Shown piece by piece: positions 45,565-59,945 of a stretch of DNA of 64,000 nucleotides (the first letter of the stretch is position 1; each line of letters opens with the position of its first letter). The translations under genes were made by a program, and so were the position numbers. This DNA comes from Corallococcus sp. AS-1-6 (GTDB lineage: Bacteria > Myxococcota > Myxococcia > Myxococcales > Myxococcaceae). The stretch spans positions 558,001-622,000 of the forward strand of contig NZ_JAIQDE010000002.1 in NCBI RefSeq assembly GCF_020037015.1, read 5' to 3'. Under the pieces are notes generated by a model that saw only the letters and a program-made list of their open reading frames with translations, was not told the origin of the DNA and ran no database searches.

Positions 45565-46284
45565 ATGTCCCCTGCCCCGCCCTGGCTTCTTCCCGCCGTC
45601 CGGAACAACGCGGAGTGGTGCGACGCCGTGTGCCGCGCCCACGGCCGCCAAGGCCAGTTCGAGGACGGATTGTGGTTCAACCCCGCGCCGGTGCCGGCCC
45701 TCTATCCCAATGCCGTCACGCTGACGGCGGACGGACAGGAGGCCACCCTCCAGGCCCTGTCCCGGCTGGAGCTGCCGGGCCGCTGGGGCGTGAAGGACAG
45801 CTTCGCGACGCTCGACCTCGCCGCGCACGGCTTCGACCTGCTGTTCGAGGCCCGGTGGATCCACCTGGCGGCCACCGCGCCCGTGCCGGCAGTGGCTTCG
45901 GGCCTGGCGTGGCGCCAGGCGCGGACACCGGAGGAGTTGGAGGCGTGGGAGGCCGCATGGAGCGGCCGCTCCCCGGAAGCGCGCGTGTTCCCTCCCGCGC
46001 TGCTCCAGGAGGAGGGCGTCGTCTTCCTCGCCGCGGGAGATGGGAAGCGCTTGCTGGCCGGAGGCATCGCCTTCCTCGGCGCGAAAGCGGTCGGACTGTC
46101 GAACACGTTCCGCGTCGAAGGCGCGCCCGCCGAGCTGGACGCGGAGCTGCTCGCGCACGTCCGCGTCCATTTCCCGGGTCGGCCCATGGTCGGCTACGAG
46201 CACGGCGAGGCGCTCGACGCGTGGCGGGCGCTGGGCTTCGAGTCCGGGGGGCCGCTGCGGGTGTGGCTCAAGGCAGGGGGCTGA
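45565..46284 (+). CDS. hypothetical protein, weakly GNAT-like
   Basis: 239 residues, no signal or membrane segment. The C-terminal half has a pattern seen in acetyltransferases (KRLLAGGIAFLGAKAVGLSN, later LLAHVRVHFPGRPMVGYEHG and DAWRALGFESGGPLRVW), ending with the usual last strand. The N-terminal half is not recognised. If this is a GNAT protein, the acetyl-CoA loop is degenerate. The last 17 bases overlap the convergent hypothetical gene. Divergent from dusA. Confidence 0.6.
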   Translation: MSPAPPWLLPAVRNNAEWCDAVCRAHGRQGQFEDGLWFNPAPVPALYPNAVTLTADGQEATLQALSRLELPGRWGVKDSFATLDLAAHGFDLLFEARWIHLAATAPVPAVASGLAWRQARTPEELEAWEAAWSGRSPEARVFPPALLQEEGVVFLAAGDGKRLLAGGIAFLGAKAVGLSNTFRVEGAPAELDAELLAHVRVHFPGRPMVGYEHGEALDAWRALGFESGGPLRVWLKAGG

Positions 46285-46798
46285 GCACCACGCCCTGCTC
46301 CGCCAGCCACGCGTCCACCAGCCGCTGGCCGGCGTCCGTCAGCGTGAAGCCCAGCCCGGCCCACTGCTGGCCGTTGAGCATCACCACCTGGCCCAGCGCG
46401 CGGCCGAAGGCCACCTCCGGCGCCGCCTTCTTGAGCAGCGCGCCCGCGTAGTGGTGCAGGAACAGGTCGAAGTTCTTCGCGAAGTCCGGGTGCCCGGGGA
46501 GCGAGTCGCTGCGCGTGTCCGCCGTCACGTCATACGCCTGGATGAGCGCGCCGAAGCCCAGCACGTCCACCAGGAACGCCTGCATCCGGTCCTTCCCGCG
46601 CACCCGGCCGGGCAGCCACCGCTCCGGCCCCGCCGGCGTCTGGAACGTCCACAGGCCGCGTTGACGCGTGGCGGCGAACGGGAGCCCCCCACCCCGCCGC
46701 TCCCCCGGGGCCGCCCGCCGCTGCACCCGCAGGGGCGAGCGCTCCGAACGCGCGGGGAAGTAGACGATGACCGCCGGTGCGGAGCGGGCGCAGTTCAT
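46268..46798 (-). CDS. hypothetical protein
   Basis: 176 residues. The first 70 are Arg/Pro-rich and low in structure; the C-terminal 100 are helical with Phe/Leu heptads (MQAFLVDVLGFGALIQAYDV, then FLHHYAGALLKKAAPEVAFG) and end in a DUF-like hydrophobic segment. Not recognised. It overlaps the convergent gene by 17 bp. The ATG at 46798 is preferred to a GTG three codons upstream; the true start might be much further in, since the N-terminus is compositionally odd. Confidence 0.5.
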   Translation of the reverse strand: MNCARSAPAVIVYFPARSERSPLRVQRRAAPGERRGGGLPFAATRQRGLWTFQTPAGPERWLPGRVRGKDRMQAFLVDVLGFGALIQAYDVTADTRSDSLPGHPDFAKNFDLFLHHYAGALLKKAAPEVAFGRALGQVVMLNGQQWAGLGFTLTDAGQRLVDAWLAEQGVVLSPLP

Positions 46799-46881
46799 GG
46801 GAGACACGACTCCAGAGGGGGAACACCTGCACCGGAATTATCCCGCGCCGTTGCCCTGGAGTTGCTTGCCGGGCAACGTTT

Positions 46882-47853
46882 TCAGACGCCGCCGGGCATG
46901 GGGCCGGCCAGGGCCTCCACGGCCTCGGGGAGCGTGCCCCGCTCGAGCGCGGCCTGGAGGGTGTCCATCTGGGCGGTGACGACCGCGCGCGACACCTTGG
47001 AGCCCGCGCCGTCCCGCACGAGCAGCTCCAGCGTGGTCTGGGCCAGCAGCAGCGGCAGCGAGGTGAAGGCGAGCACGTCCCGGGGCGCCCCCGCCAGGAA
47101 CAGCGAGCGCACGTAGCGCGCCGCGGCGATCAGGTCCTCGCCCGCGAGCCGCTCCACGTCCTGGAGCTGCACGCCGTCCGGCAGCCACACGCGGCCCTCC
47201 TTCCGGTCCTGGCGCGCGTCCTTGAGGATGTTGACCAGTTGGAGCCCCTCGCCGAACAGCGGCGCCAGCGAGCGCAGGTTCGGCGCGTACGGCGCGAGCC
47301 GCGGCTCCAGGACGAACAGCTCCGTGAGCAGCTCGCCCACCAGTCCCGCCACGATGTAGCAATAGTCACGCAGGGACTGGAGCGACCCGAGCTTCAACAT
47401 CCCGCCTTCGGACGCGCCGCCCAGCACCTGCCCCATGCCCTGCACCGTCTTCAGCACGAAGTGGCGCAGGATGGCGCCGGCCTCCGGGCGCACCGCGTCC
47501 AGGCTGGCCAGCAGCGTGGGCGTGCGCGCGAGCAGGTCCAGGTAGCCCGCGTTTTCGCTGGGGCGGCGCGCCAGCCACTCGCGCGACAGCGCCCCGGCGT
47601 CCACGCCCGGCTTCTCCTGGAGCAGGGCCTCGAAGGCGGCCAGCGCCTCCCGCCGCTCGTCGCGCGTCCAGGGGGCGGCGTCCTCCAGGGTGTCGGCGAC
47701 GCGCAACAGCAGGTAGCCCAGGCCCACCTCCCGGCGCAGCGGCTCGTCGAGCAGCGGGATGGCGAGCGCGAACGTGCGGCTGGTCCGCACGAGGAAGTCC
47801 GCCAGCTCGTCATCCCGGAACGGAAGGGCCGTCGCGGTGGGGGCGTCACTCAA
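46882..47853 (-). CDS. squalene/phytoene synthase family protein
   Basis: 323 residues. Two Asp-rich prenyl-diphosphate-binding motifs are present: LRVADTLEDAAPW and NILKDARQDRKEGR. The helix before the second one (SLRDYCYIVAGLVGELLTEL) is typical. It joins two farnesyl or geranylgeranyl diphosphates head to head, feeding hopanoids/sterols or carotenoids. Which product is made cannot be told. A TTG at 47853 with GGAGGA about nine bases upstream is the best start; upstream ATG/GTG codons would add an Arg/Pro-rich lead. A 213-bp gap separates it from the C69 gene. Confidence 0.85.
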   Translation of the reverse strand: MSDAPTATALPFRDDELADFLVRTSRTFALAIPLLDEPLRREVGLGYLLLRVADTLEDAAPWTRDERREALAAFEALLQEKPGVDAGALSREWLARRPSENAGYLDLLARTPTLLASLDAVRPEAGAILRHFVLKTVQGMGQVLGGASEGGMLKLGSLQSLRDYCYIVAGLVGELLTELFVLEPRLAPYAPNLRSLAPLFGEGLQLVNILKDARQDRKEGRVWLPDGVQLQDVERLAGEDLIAAARYVRSLFLAGAPRDVLAFTSLPLLLAQTTLELLVRDGAGSKVSRAVVTAQMDTLQAALERGTLPEAVEALAGPMPGGV

Positions 47854-48066
47854 GGGAACCGTCCTCCGGGCACGGGCGCGCCTGCCGCCCGCGCCCTCAC
47901 TGCCACAAGCCATCCACCGACACACGCGAGAACGTGCAGGCCCGGCGTGCGGGTCCCGCCACGGGCACCCGGTTGCCGGGAAATTCTCGCTCAAGCCCCA
48001 GCCCGGGCGCCGCCGGGTGCCCGCGTCAGCGAGGACACCGGCGCACGGGCTTTCAGGCGGGAGGCC

Positions 48067-49788
48067 TCAGGGCGCCGGAGCGACCGTGGGCTTCGGGGCT
48101 GGCTGCGCGGGGGCGGCGGGCGCGGGGGCCGGCGCGGCCACGGGCGCGGCCTGGGGCTTCGGCTCCGGCTTCTCGTGGGACTGGAGCATCTTGCCGTTGT
48201 CCGCGGCGATGCGGCGGTACCACGCGTCCGGGTAGCGCGGGTGGCCCACCTTGCCCGTGTTGTCGCGCACGTTGCCGTCGATGTACTTCACGAGCAACTG
48301 CTCCCCCAGCTTGCGCCAGCGCGCGTGCACCTTGTCGCCCTGCTGCAGGGAGTACTCGGTGAGGTACTGGCGGGCCTGCTCCGGCGTCCGCTTGTAGAGC
48401 ACCTGCGCGATGCTCTCGATGTTGGCCTGGTCCGCCAGGAACTGGCCCTCCAGGTCCCCCTGGGCCTTCTGCACGTCCACGATCATGTCGCTCCAGCGCC
48501 CGTAGGCCTGGTTCGACACCCAGTTGAAGACCCAGAAGGACGAGTCCCAGGAGAACTCGCCGCGGCTGGCCACGCCTTGCGCGAAGTTCTTCGGCACCTG
48601 CCGGATGCCCGCGTACATGGGCGTGTAGACGGTGGTGAAGGTGTCATCCACGCCGAACCAGAGCACCCCGCCGATGGCGTCCGGCAGCGTGGAGCGCATC
48701 TGCGCGACGAAGGAGAAGCCCGTCTGCTGCGTGGAGATGGCGCGCTCGTGCACGTAGCTCTTGCCGTCCACGTCCCACGTCATGGGGCGCCAGCGGTAGG
48801 GCACCGCGTAGGGCCCCGCGCCCACGTCCCTGGACATGTCCAGCGGGGTGCCCTCGAAGTGGTCGCGCATGAGCGCCATGGCGTCCTGCACGGACACCTT
48901 CTTGTCCGGCTTCACCCACAGGGGCAGCCGCTTGGTGGTGTCCGCGCCGTCCGCGTACTCCACGCCCAGCTTCAGGGACGGGGCCGCGCGGCGGAAGATG
49001 CTCCACACGCGCGACTCGCTGAAGCGCTGCCCGCCGAAGTCCAGCGGGTGGTACGTGTCCGCGAAGCTGAAGTCCTTGTCCGCGCCCGTGTACCAGCCCT
49101 TCGCGCGCGCGAAGGAGATGACGTCCGGCGAGTACAGCGTGGTGGCGCTGTCGTTGAGCGGGAACTGGCGGATGCGCGACTGGTTGGCGTGCGCGGAGAG
49201 GTAGCCGTCCGGCAGCTTGCGGGCCACCCACACCGCGCCCTTCTGCCCCTCGCCCTTGCCGATCATCTCCAGGATCCACGCCTCCTTCGGGTCGGCGATG
49301 GAGAACGTCTCGCCGGTGGACGCGTAGCCGTACTCGGCGACCAGGTCCGTCATCACCTGGATGGCCTCGCGCGCCGTCTTCGCGCGCTCCAGCGCGATGT
49401 AGATGAGCGAGCCGTAGTCGATGATGCCCGCGGGCCCCTCCAGCTCCTTGCGGCCCGTGAAGGTGGACTCGCTGATGGACAACTGGTGCTCGTTCATGTT
49501 GCCCACCACCGAATAGGTGGCGGCCGGCTGCTTGATGCGGCCCAGGAACTTGCCGGTGTCCCACTCCACGACGTCGCGCATGGCACCGGCCGCGTGGCGG
49601 CGGGCGGGCGTGTAGTACAGCTCGCCGTACAGCTCGTGCGCGTCCGCCGCGTAGGTGATGAACGTGGAGCCGTCCGTCGTGGCGCCCTTCGTCACCAGCA
49701 TGCTGGTGCAGGCGTCCGCGACAACGGGGGCGACGAGCACCGCCGTCAGCGGCAGCGCGGTGAAGAGGGTCGAAGGGAATCGGTTCAT
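48067..49788 (-). CDS. secreted C69 family dipeptidase
   Basis: 573 residues. Signal peptide (LFTALPLTAVLVAPVVADA) then the N-terminal nucleophile Cys27 in ACTSMLVTKGATTDGS. Such enzymes are Ntn-hydrolases that become active when the leader is removed, exposing the Cys. The body includes GNMNEHQLSISESTFTGRKE and GETFSIADPKEAWILEMIG. The last 45 residues are Pro/Ala/Lys-rich. It degrades dipeptides at the envelope or outside. ATG 49788 gives the signal; upstream codons look non-coding. Confidence 0.9.
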   Translation of the reverse strand: MNRFPSTLFTALPLTAVLVAPVVADACTSMLVTKGATTDGSTFITYAADAHELYGELYYTPARRHAAGAMRDVVEWDTGKFLGRIKQPAATYSVVGNMNEHQLSISESTFTGRKELEGPAGIIDYGSLIYIALERAKTAREAIQVMTDLVAEYGYASTGETFSIADPKEAWILEMIGKGEGQKGAVWVARKLPDGYLSAHANQSRIRQFPLNDSATTLYSPDVISFARAKGWYTGADKDFSFADTYHPLDFGGQRFSESRVWSIFRRAAPSLKLGVEYADGADTTKRLPLWVKPDKKVSVQDAMALMRDHFEGTPLDMSRDVGAGPYAVPYRWRPMTWDVDGKSYVHERAISTQQTGFSFVAQMRSTLPDAIGGVLWFGVDDTFTTVYTPMYAGIRQVPKNFAQGVASRGEFSWDSSFWVFNWVSNQAYGRWSDMIVDVQKAQGDLEGQFLADQANIESIAQVLYKRTPEQARQYLTEYSLQQGDKVHARWRKLGEQLLVKYIDGNVRDNTGKVGHPRYPDAWYRRIAADNGKMLQSHEKPEPKPQAAPVAAPAPAPAAPAQPAPKPTVAPAP

Positions 49789-50016
49789 GGCGGCGCAATC
49801 TAGCAGGACCGCCGCCCGCTGCCCGCCCATACAGGTTGCCCGGCACCCGGGCATCCGGGCCCCCTGCCGCACGACGCCATGCGAGAAGCCGATGGCCGCC
49901 GAGCGCCGCGCTACTTCCCGGCCCCGACGTTGGATGGCACCCGTCACGGGGGGACGCTAGGGTTGGCTTTTCCCGCCCGGGGCCTTCCCAACCCCGGGCT
50001 TCCCTTGGAGGACGGC

Positions 50017-50172
50017 GTGACGGAGATCGTGGTGGGCCTGGTGGTGTTCTTCGTCCTCACGGTGGTGCTGGGCCCCGCCCTGTGGAGCTCCCGCATCTGG
50101 TGGAGCAAGGCGGACCGCGAGCAGGTGAAGGACAAGTACGGCCGCCCCCAGAAGGACCCGAAGGACGCTTGA
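50017..50172 (+). CDS. 51-residue single-span membrane protein
   Basis: GTG start with GGAGG about eight bases upstream (CTTGGAGGACGGCGTG). One transmembrane helix (IVVGLVVFFVLTVVLGPALW) followed by a charged tail (KADREQVKDKYGRPQKDPKD). It lies between the divergent C69 gene and the convergent acs gene. The clear ribosome-binding site and coherent topology argue it is real. Function unknown. Confidence 0.6.
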   Translation: MTEIVVGLVVFFVLTVVLGPALWSSRIWWSKADREQVKDKYGRPQKDPKDA

Positions 50173-50203
50173 GGAGGCGGCCGCTCGCGCTGGCGGGCGC
50201 GCG

Positions 50204-52156
<1,953 letters not shown>

Positions 52157-52219
52157 GGGCGTTCCTCCAGCTTGGGCGTGGGAACAGCCCTCCTGTTGTA
52201 GGAAGCCCCTCGCGCTATC

Positions 52220-52714
52220 TCAAGGGTTCCCTTCACAGCGGGTGTTCCCCTGAACGCCGTCGAAGCGGATCCACAGCTCGCAGGTGCAGCCGGTGTTGTT
52301 GTTGGCGTCGTAGGCCAGCCGCAGTTGCCCGGTGAACTCCGTGGCGCACAGGGTGGTCGCGTCCAGGTGCACCCGGACCTGGTCGAGCAGGCACTCATTC
52401 GTCCCGTCGACGGTGGTGCTGACGTTGGCCACGCTGCCGTCGGCGGTGAAGGCCTCGCCGTCCTCCAGCACGTAGCCCAGGAGCTGCATGTTCTGCACGC
52501 CGAAGTCCGCGCGCACCACGCGCCCGGCGATTTGAAGGTTCAACTGGAGGTTGCCCTGGAACTTCTCCAGGAGGTCGCAGTCGTCGCGCAGCGTCTCCGT
52601 GGGGATGAGCTCGTACACGCCCTCGTTCTGGCTGTAGGGCAGGCAGCCCGCCAGGGTGGAGACCACGAGGGCGGTGAGGCTGAGGCGTCGCAGGGTAGAC
52701 ACGGCACGCACCAT
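52220..52714 (-). CDS. small lipoprotein
   Basis: 164 residues; signal [16 protein letters not shown] (Cys24). The mature domain is strand-rich with several Cys ([31 protein letters not shown]), likely disulfide-bonded. No family recognised. Divergent from the NUDIX gene, with 61 bp between the starts. Confidence 0.65.
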   Translation of the reverse strand: MVRAVSTLRRLSLTALVVSTLAGCLPYSQNEGVYELIPTETLRDDCDLLEKFQGNLQLNLQIAGRVVRADFGVQNMQLLGYVLEDGEAFTADGSVANVSTTVDGTNECLLDQVRVHLDATTLCATEFTGQLRLAYDANNNTGCTCELWIRFDGVQGNTRCEGNP

Positions 52715-52775
52715 CGCCCACGGGAGGCATCCGGAACGGGCGCTCGCCTGGGGGCTTTGGGTAGAGTGCGACGCC

Positions 52776-53198
52776 ATGCCTGAATACCGCAACCCCAAAC
52801 CCACCGTGGACTGCATCATCGAACTGGCCGGAGAGCGCATCGTGCTCATCCGCCGCGCGAACCCGCCGGTGGGCTGGGCGCTGCCGGGCGGCTTCGTGGA
52901 CGAGGGCGAGCCCCTGGACAAGGCGGCCATCCGCGAGGCCAAGGAGGAGACGGGGCTGGACGTGGAGCTGACGGAGCAGTTCTTCAGCTACTCGGATCCG
53001 AAGCGCGACCCGCGCCTGCACACGATTTCGACGGTGTTCATCGCGAAGGCGACGGGCGAGCCGGTGGGCGCGGACGACGCGGCGGAGGCGAAGACGTTCT
53101 CCGTGGACGCGCTGCCCCAGGACCTGTGCTTCGACCACGGCACCATCCTGTCCGACTACCTGACGTACAAGCGCACCGGGAAGCGCCGCAAGCTGTAG
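52776..53198 (+). CDS. NUDIX hydrolase
   Basis: 140 residues, nearly the minimal fold. The NUDIX box is complete: [20 protein letters not shown] followed by ETGLDV. It hydrolyses a nucleoside diphosphate linked to another group; the segment [20 protein letters not shown] is like ADP-ribose or NADH pyrophosphatases. A C-terminal basic end (KRTGKRRKL) closes it. The site-2 protease gene follows after 22 bp. Confidence 0.93.
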   Translation: MPEYRNPKPTVDCIIELAGERIVLIRRANPPVGWALPGGFVDEGEPLDKAAIREAKEETGLDVELTEQFFSYSDPKRDPRLHTISTVFIAKATGEPVGADDAAEAKTFSVDALPQDLCFDHGTILSDYLTYKRTGKRRKL

Positions 53199-53220
53199 GC
53201 GGCAGGACGGGCCTCCCTGG

Positions 53221-54519
53221 ATGCACTACCTCTTCGTCCTCCTGGCGCTCGGCGCGCTGCTCATCGTCCATGAGCTGGGGCACCTGGTGGCCGCGCGCCT
53301 GTTGGGCGTGCGGGTGCCGCGCTTCACCGTGGGCTTCGGGCCACCGCTCCTGTCGTTCCGGCTGGGCGGGACGCAGTTCGTGCTGGGCGCGGTGCCGCTG
53401 GGCGCGTCCGCGAATTTGCAGGGGATGAACCCGCACCGCTCCGCGGAGGAGGACACGACCGGGTTCGGCACGCTGGGGCCGCTCAAGCGGATGGCCATCA
53501 TCCTCGCGGGGCCGCTGGCGAACTACGCGGTCGCCATGGGGCTGCTGTTCGCGCTGTATTCGTCGGGCACGCACGTGGTGGTGCCGCTGACGGTGGGCAC
53601 GGTGCTGCCGGGCTCGGAGGCGGCGCGGGCGCAGCTCCTGCCGGGAGACCGGCTGGTGGGCGTGGACGGCAAGCCGCTGGAGAGCTGGTCGGACTTCGTC
53701 ACCCGGGTGGCGGACGGCGTGGGGGGGTCGTTGGAGCTTTCGGTGGAGCGCCACGGCGAGCCGCGCAAGGTGACGGTGCGGCCCCGGGCGGACGAGCGCG
53801 GCGCGGGGCGCATCGGCGTGAGCCAGCAGTACGTGTTCCGCACGCACGCCCCTGGAGAGGCCTTCACCCAGTCGCTGGTGCACACCGGGCGCGTGGCGTC
53901 CGAGGCGCTGTCCACGGTGGTGGCGATGGTGCGCGGGCCCCAGGCCGCGGGCAACAAGGCCGGGCCGGGCGCGCTGATGCGCCAGGAGTCGTCCGACGTC
54001 GCGTCGTCCACGGCGTCCGGGGCGGACGCGCTGGTGCGCGCGTTCGTGGCGGCCTCCGTGGCGCTGGCGATGCTGACGCTGGTGCCGGTGCCGGGACTGG
54101 ATGGCGGCCGGGTGCTGCTGCTCGCCATCGAGGCGGTGAGCGGGCGGCGCATCCCGCCGCGCGTGGAGACGGTGGCGCAGACGGCCGGGTTCCTCTTCCT
54201 GTCCATTGGCATCGTGGCCACGGCGGGCGCGGAGATCCGCCGCGCGCTGCCGTCGGCGGAGGCGCCGTCCCCGGGCGTGAAGGCCCCCGTCGCCACGCCG
54301 GCCCCCGCCGTCCTGGACGCGGGCGTCCTCGCGGTGCCCAGCCCCGCGCCGGTGGCGGCGAAACCGGCGGCCGTGCCTTCCGGTGCCGTGGATGCCGGGA
54401 CGCCCGCGACCGCGGTCGTCCCCCGGGCGCAGGACGCGGGCACGGCCGTGTCCGCCGCCGTGGCTCCGGCACCGGACGCGGGGATTGCGGCGCCCGTCGT
54501 CACGCCCTCGCCCCCCTGA
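53221..54519 (+). CDS. M50 site-2 protease (RseP-like) with long Ala/Pro tail
   Basis: 432 residues. The zinc site H17-E-L-G-H21 lies in the first membrane helix, and the third ligand is Asp294 in LDGG. One PDZ domain (about 118-200: VGTVLPGSEAARAQLLPGDR, then LVGVDGKPLESWSDF) sits between; E. coli RseP has two. The last about 90 residues, after the final helix, are Ala/Pro/Val with repeated DAG motifs, unusual in this family. RseP-type proteases cut anti-sigma factors inside the membrane; no such target is next to it. Confidence 0.9.
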   Translation: MHYLFVLLALGALLIVHELGHLVAARLLGVRVPRFTVGFGPPLLSFRLGGTQFVLGAVPLGASANLQGMNPHRSAEEDTTGFGTLGPLKRMAIILAGPLANYAVAMGLLFALYSSGTHVVVPLTVGTVLPGSEAARAQLLPGDRLVGVDGKPLESWSDFVTRVADGVGGSLELSVERHGEPRKVTVRPRADERGAGRIGVSQQYVFRTHAPGEAFTQSLVHTGRVASEALSTVVAMVRGPQAAGNKAGPGALMRQESSDVASSTASGADALVRAFVAASVALAMLTLVPVPGLDGGRVLLLAIEAVSGRRIPPRVETVAQTAGFLFLSIGIVATAGAEIRRALPSAEAPSPGVKAPVATPAPAVLDAGVLAVPSPAPVAAKPAAVPSGAVDAGTPATAVVPRAQDAGTAVSAAVAPAPDAGIAAPVVTPSPP

Positions 54520-54681
54520 GGCGTCCGCCCGGCTGCTCCACCGGCCTGCTTCCAGGGAGCGGAGCTCCTGTTGGATGGCGGGTGCCGCACGGTTGCAATC
54601 CACCTCGTTGATTGCATGGCCGCGTGTCGGCCAATAGAAGCCCTGGGCTCCATCCACCTCGCGCCCCCTCCAGAGCTCCGC

Positions 54682-58482
<3,801 letters not shown>

Positions 58483-58552
58483 GGGGCAGGCCGCCCGTCG
58501 TCCAGGGGACGTCCGGCCCACGAAGCAGGGGCCGGGCGTCCGCGAAGGCCTT

Positions 58553-59248
58553 ATGCTCCGGCCCGACATGCCCACGCCTTCCGCGCCCTCCGCCTCCGTG
58601 GCGGACGGTGGACTCTTCTGCGAGCTGTACTGGGGCACCTCCCTGGCGGAGGCCTGGAGCTATGGCCCGGAGCTGGGCCAGGTCCACGCCGCGCCCGACG
58701 AGACGGCCCCCCTGCCCCTCTACGGCTTCACGCTGCCGGAGGAGCCCTTCCTCCTGGCCGAGCGCACCCCGAAGGGCTGGCGCATCCACGTGCCGCCGTC
58801 CGCCCGCGTGGAGAAGCGCCTCAAGGGCGACGCCTTCCAGCCGGTGGGCCCCGACGAGCTGACGGGCGCGCCGGGCCGCACGGCGGTGGAGCTGCACGAG
58901 GGCATGACGCTGCGCCTCGTGGAGGGCGAGCTGAACCTGCTGGTGCAGCCGTCGGTGGTGAAGGAGCGCGCGGGCCGCTTCCTCGTGAAGGACGTGGCCT
59001 GGATCATCACGGTGGCCATCCTCTTCCTGAGCGCCCCCGTCGCCTTCCTCGTCATGGGGCCGGATCCGGCGCGCATGGCCGCGAACAACGCGCGAGCGCT
59101 GCAGGCGGCCCACGACAAGGAGGAGGCGCGCCGCAAGGCCATGGGGTTGGACCAGCCGCTCAAGCCCATGACGGAAGCCGAGCGCGCCACCCAGCAGCAG
59201 GACGGCGGCGCGCGCGTCACCGTCCCGGCGAGCTTCGGCGTGCGCTAG
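58553..59248 (+). CDS. single-span membrane protein of unknown function
   Basis: 231 residues. The N-terminal about 140 residues form a cytoplasmic-looking globular part (LFCELYWGTSLAEAWSYGPE); one helix (WIITVAILFLSAPVAFLVMG, about 148-167) and a polar C-terminus follow. The pattern resembles the N-terminal parts of some myxobacterial envelope proteins with a hidden FHA-like beta domain, but this is not certain. ATG 58553 chosen; ATG 58568 possible. Convergent with the MoaD-MoaE gene. Confidence 0.6.
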   Translation: MLRPDMPTPSAPSASVADGGLFCELYWGTSLAEAWSYGPELGQVHAAPDETAPLPLYGFTLPEEPFLLAERTPKGWRIHVPPSARVEKRLKGDAFQPVGPDELTGAPGRTAVELHEGMTLRLVEGELNLLVQPSVVKERAGRFLVKDVAWIITVAILFLSAPVAFLVMGPDPARMAANNARALQAAHDKEEARRKAMGLDQPLKPMTEAERATQQQDGGARVTVPASFGVR

Positions 59249-59258
59249 GCCCAGGGCT

Positions 59259-59921
59259 TCAGGGCCCCAGGCCCACCCAGACCTCGCCGTCCTCGAAGAA
59301 CTCCTTCTTCCAGATGGGCACGTCCTGCTTGAGCCGCTCGATGGCGTACTCGCAGCCCAGGAAGGCCTCCTTGCGGTGCGCGGAGGCCGCGGCGATGACG
59401 ACGGCCAGCTCGCCCGGCACCAGGGTGCCCACGCGGTGCACGATGGCCAGCCGCGTCCCCGGCCACGTGCGCGCCACCTCGTCGCCAATCTCCGCCAGCT
59501 TCGCCTCCGCCATGGGCGCGTAGGCTTCGTACTCCAGCCGCAGCACGCGCCGGCCCTTCGTCTGGTCGCGCACGGCGCCGGAGAACGTCACCAGCCCGCC
59601 CGCCCCCTGGGACGCCACCGCGTCCACGACCTCCGAGAGCGCGAGCGGCCGGCCCACCACGGAGAAGAGGCGCGGCGCCCCGCCGGCCACGGGCGGAATC
59701 AACGCCAGCTCCGCGTCCGGCGCCACCGGTGAGTCCAGCCCCACGAACTGCTGCTGCACCGCCACGCGCAGGTGCGGCAGCAGCGGCGCCAGCGGCGGGT
59801 GCTTCGCGGCCAGCAGCGAGAGCACGTCCGAGACGCGCGCGCCGGGCGGCACGTCCAACGACTCGCGGGACAGGCCCGCGCGCTCGCGGGCCGCGGCGAA
59901 GTACAGCACCGTGACGGACAT
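59259..59921 (-). CDS. MoaD-MoaE fusion, molybdopterin synthase
   Basis: 220 residues. Residues 1-81 are a MoaD ubiquitin-like domain ending in Gly80-Gly81; residues 82-220 are MoaE, with VTFSGAVRDQTKGRRVLRLE, then VIAAASAHRKEAFLGCEYAI and VPIWKKEFFEDGE carrying the catalytic Lys. Free MoaD must have its Gly-Gly at the C-terminus for thiocarboxylation; here it is internal (VAGGAPR), so processing or an altered mechanism is needed. A similar fusion, MoaX, is known in Mycobacterium tuberculosis and is cleaved after synthesis. AGGAGG precedes the ATG. It makes molybdopterin from precursor Z. Confidence 0.92.
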   Translation of the reverse strand: MSVTVLYFAAARERAGLSRESLDVPPGARVSDVLSLLAAKHPPLAPLLPHLRVAVQQQFVGLDSPVAPDAELALIPPVAGGAPRLFSVVGRPLALSEVVDAVASQGAGGLVTFSGAVRDQTKGRRVLRLEYEAYAPMAEAKLAEIGDEVARTWPGTRLAIVHRVGTLVPGELAVVIAAASAHRKEAFLGCEYAIERLKQDVPIWKKEFFEDGEVWVGLGP

Positions 59922-59945
59922 GACCTGCCTCCTGCTGGCGTGTCC

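Noticed and set aside
46850-46877. GTTGCCC/GGGCAAC hairpin as a terminator
   Set aside because: The 14-nt loop and the position between two minus-strand genes, with T bases only on the + side, do not fit a terminator for either.
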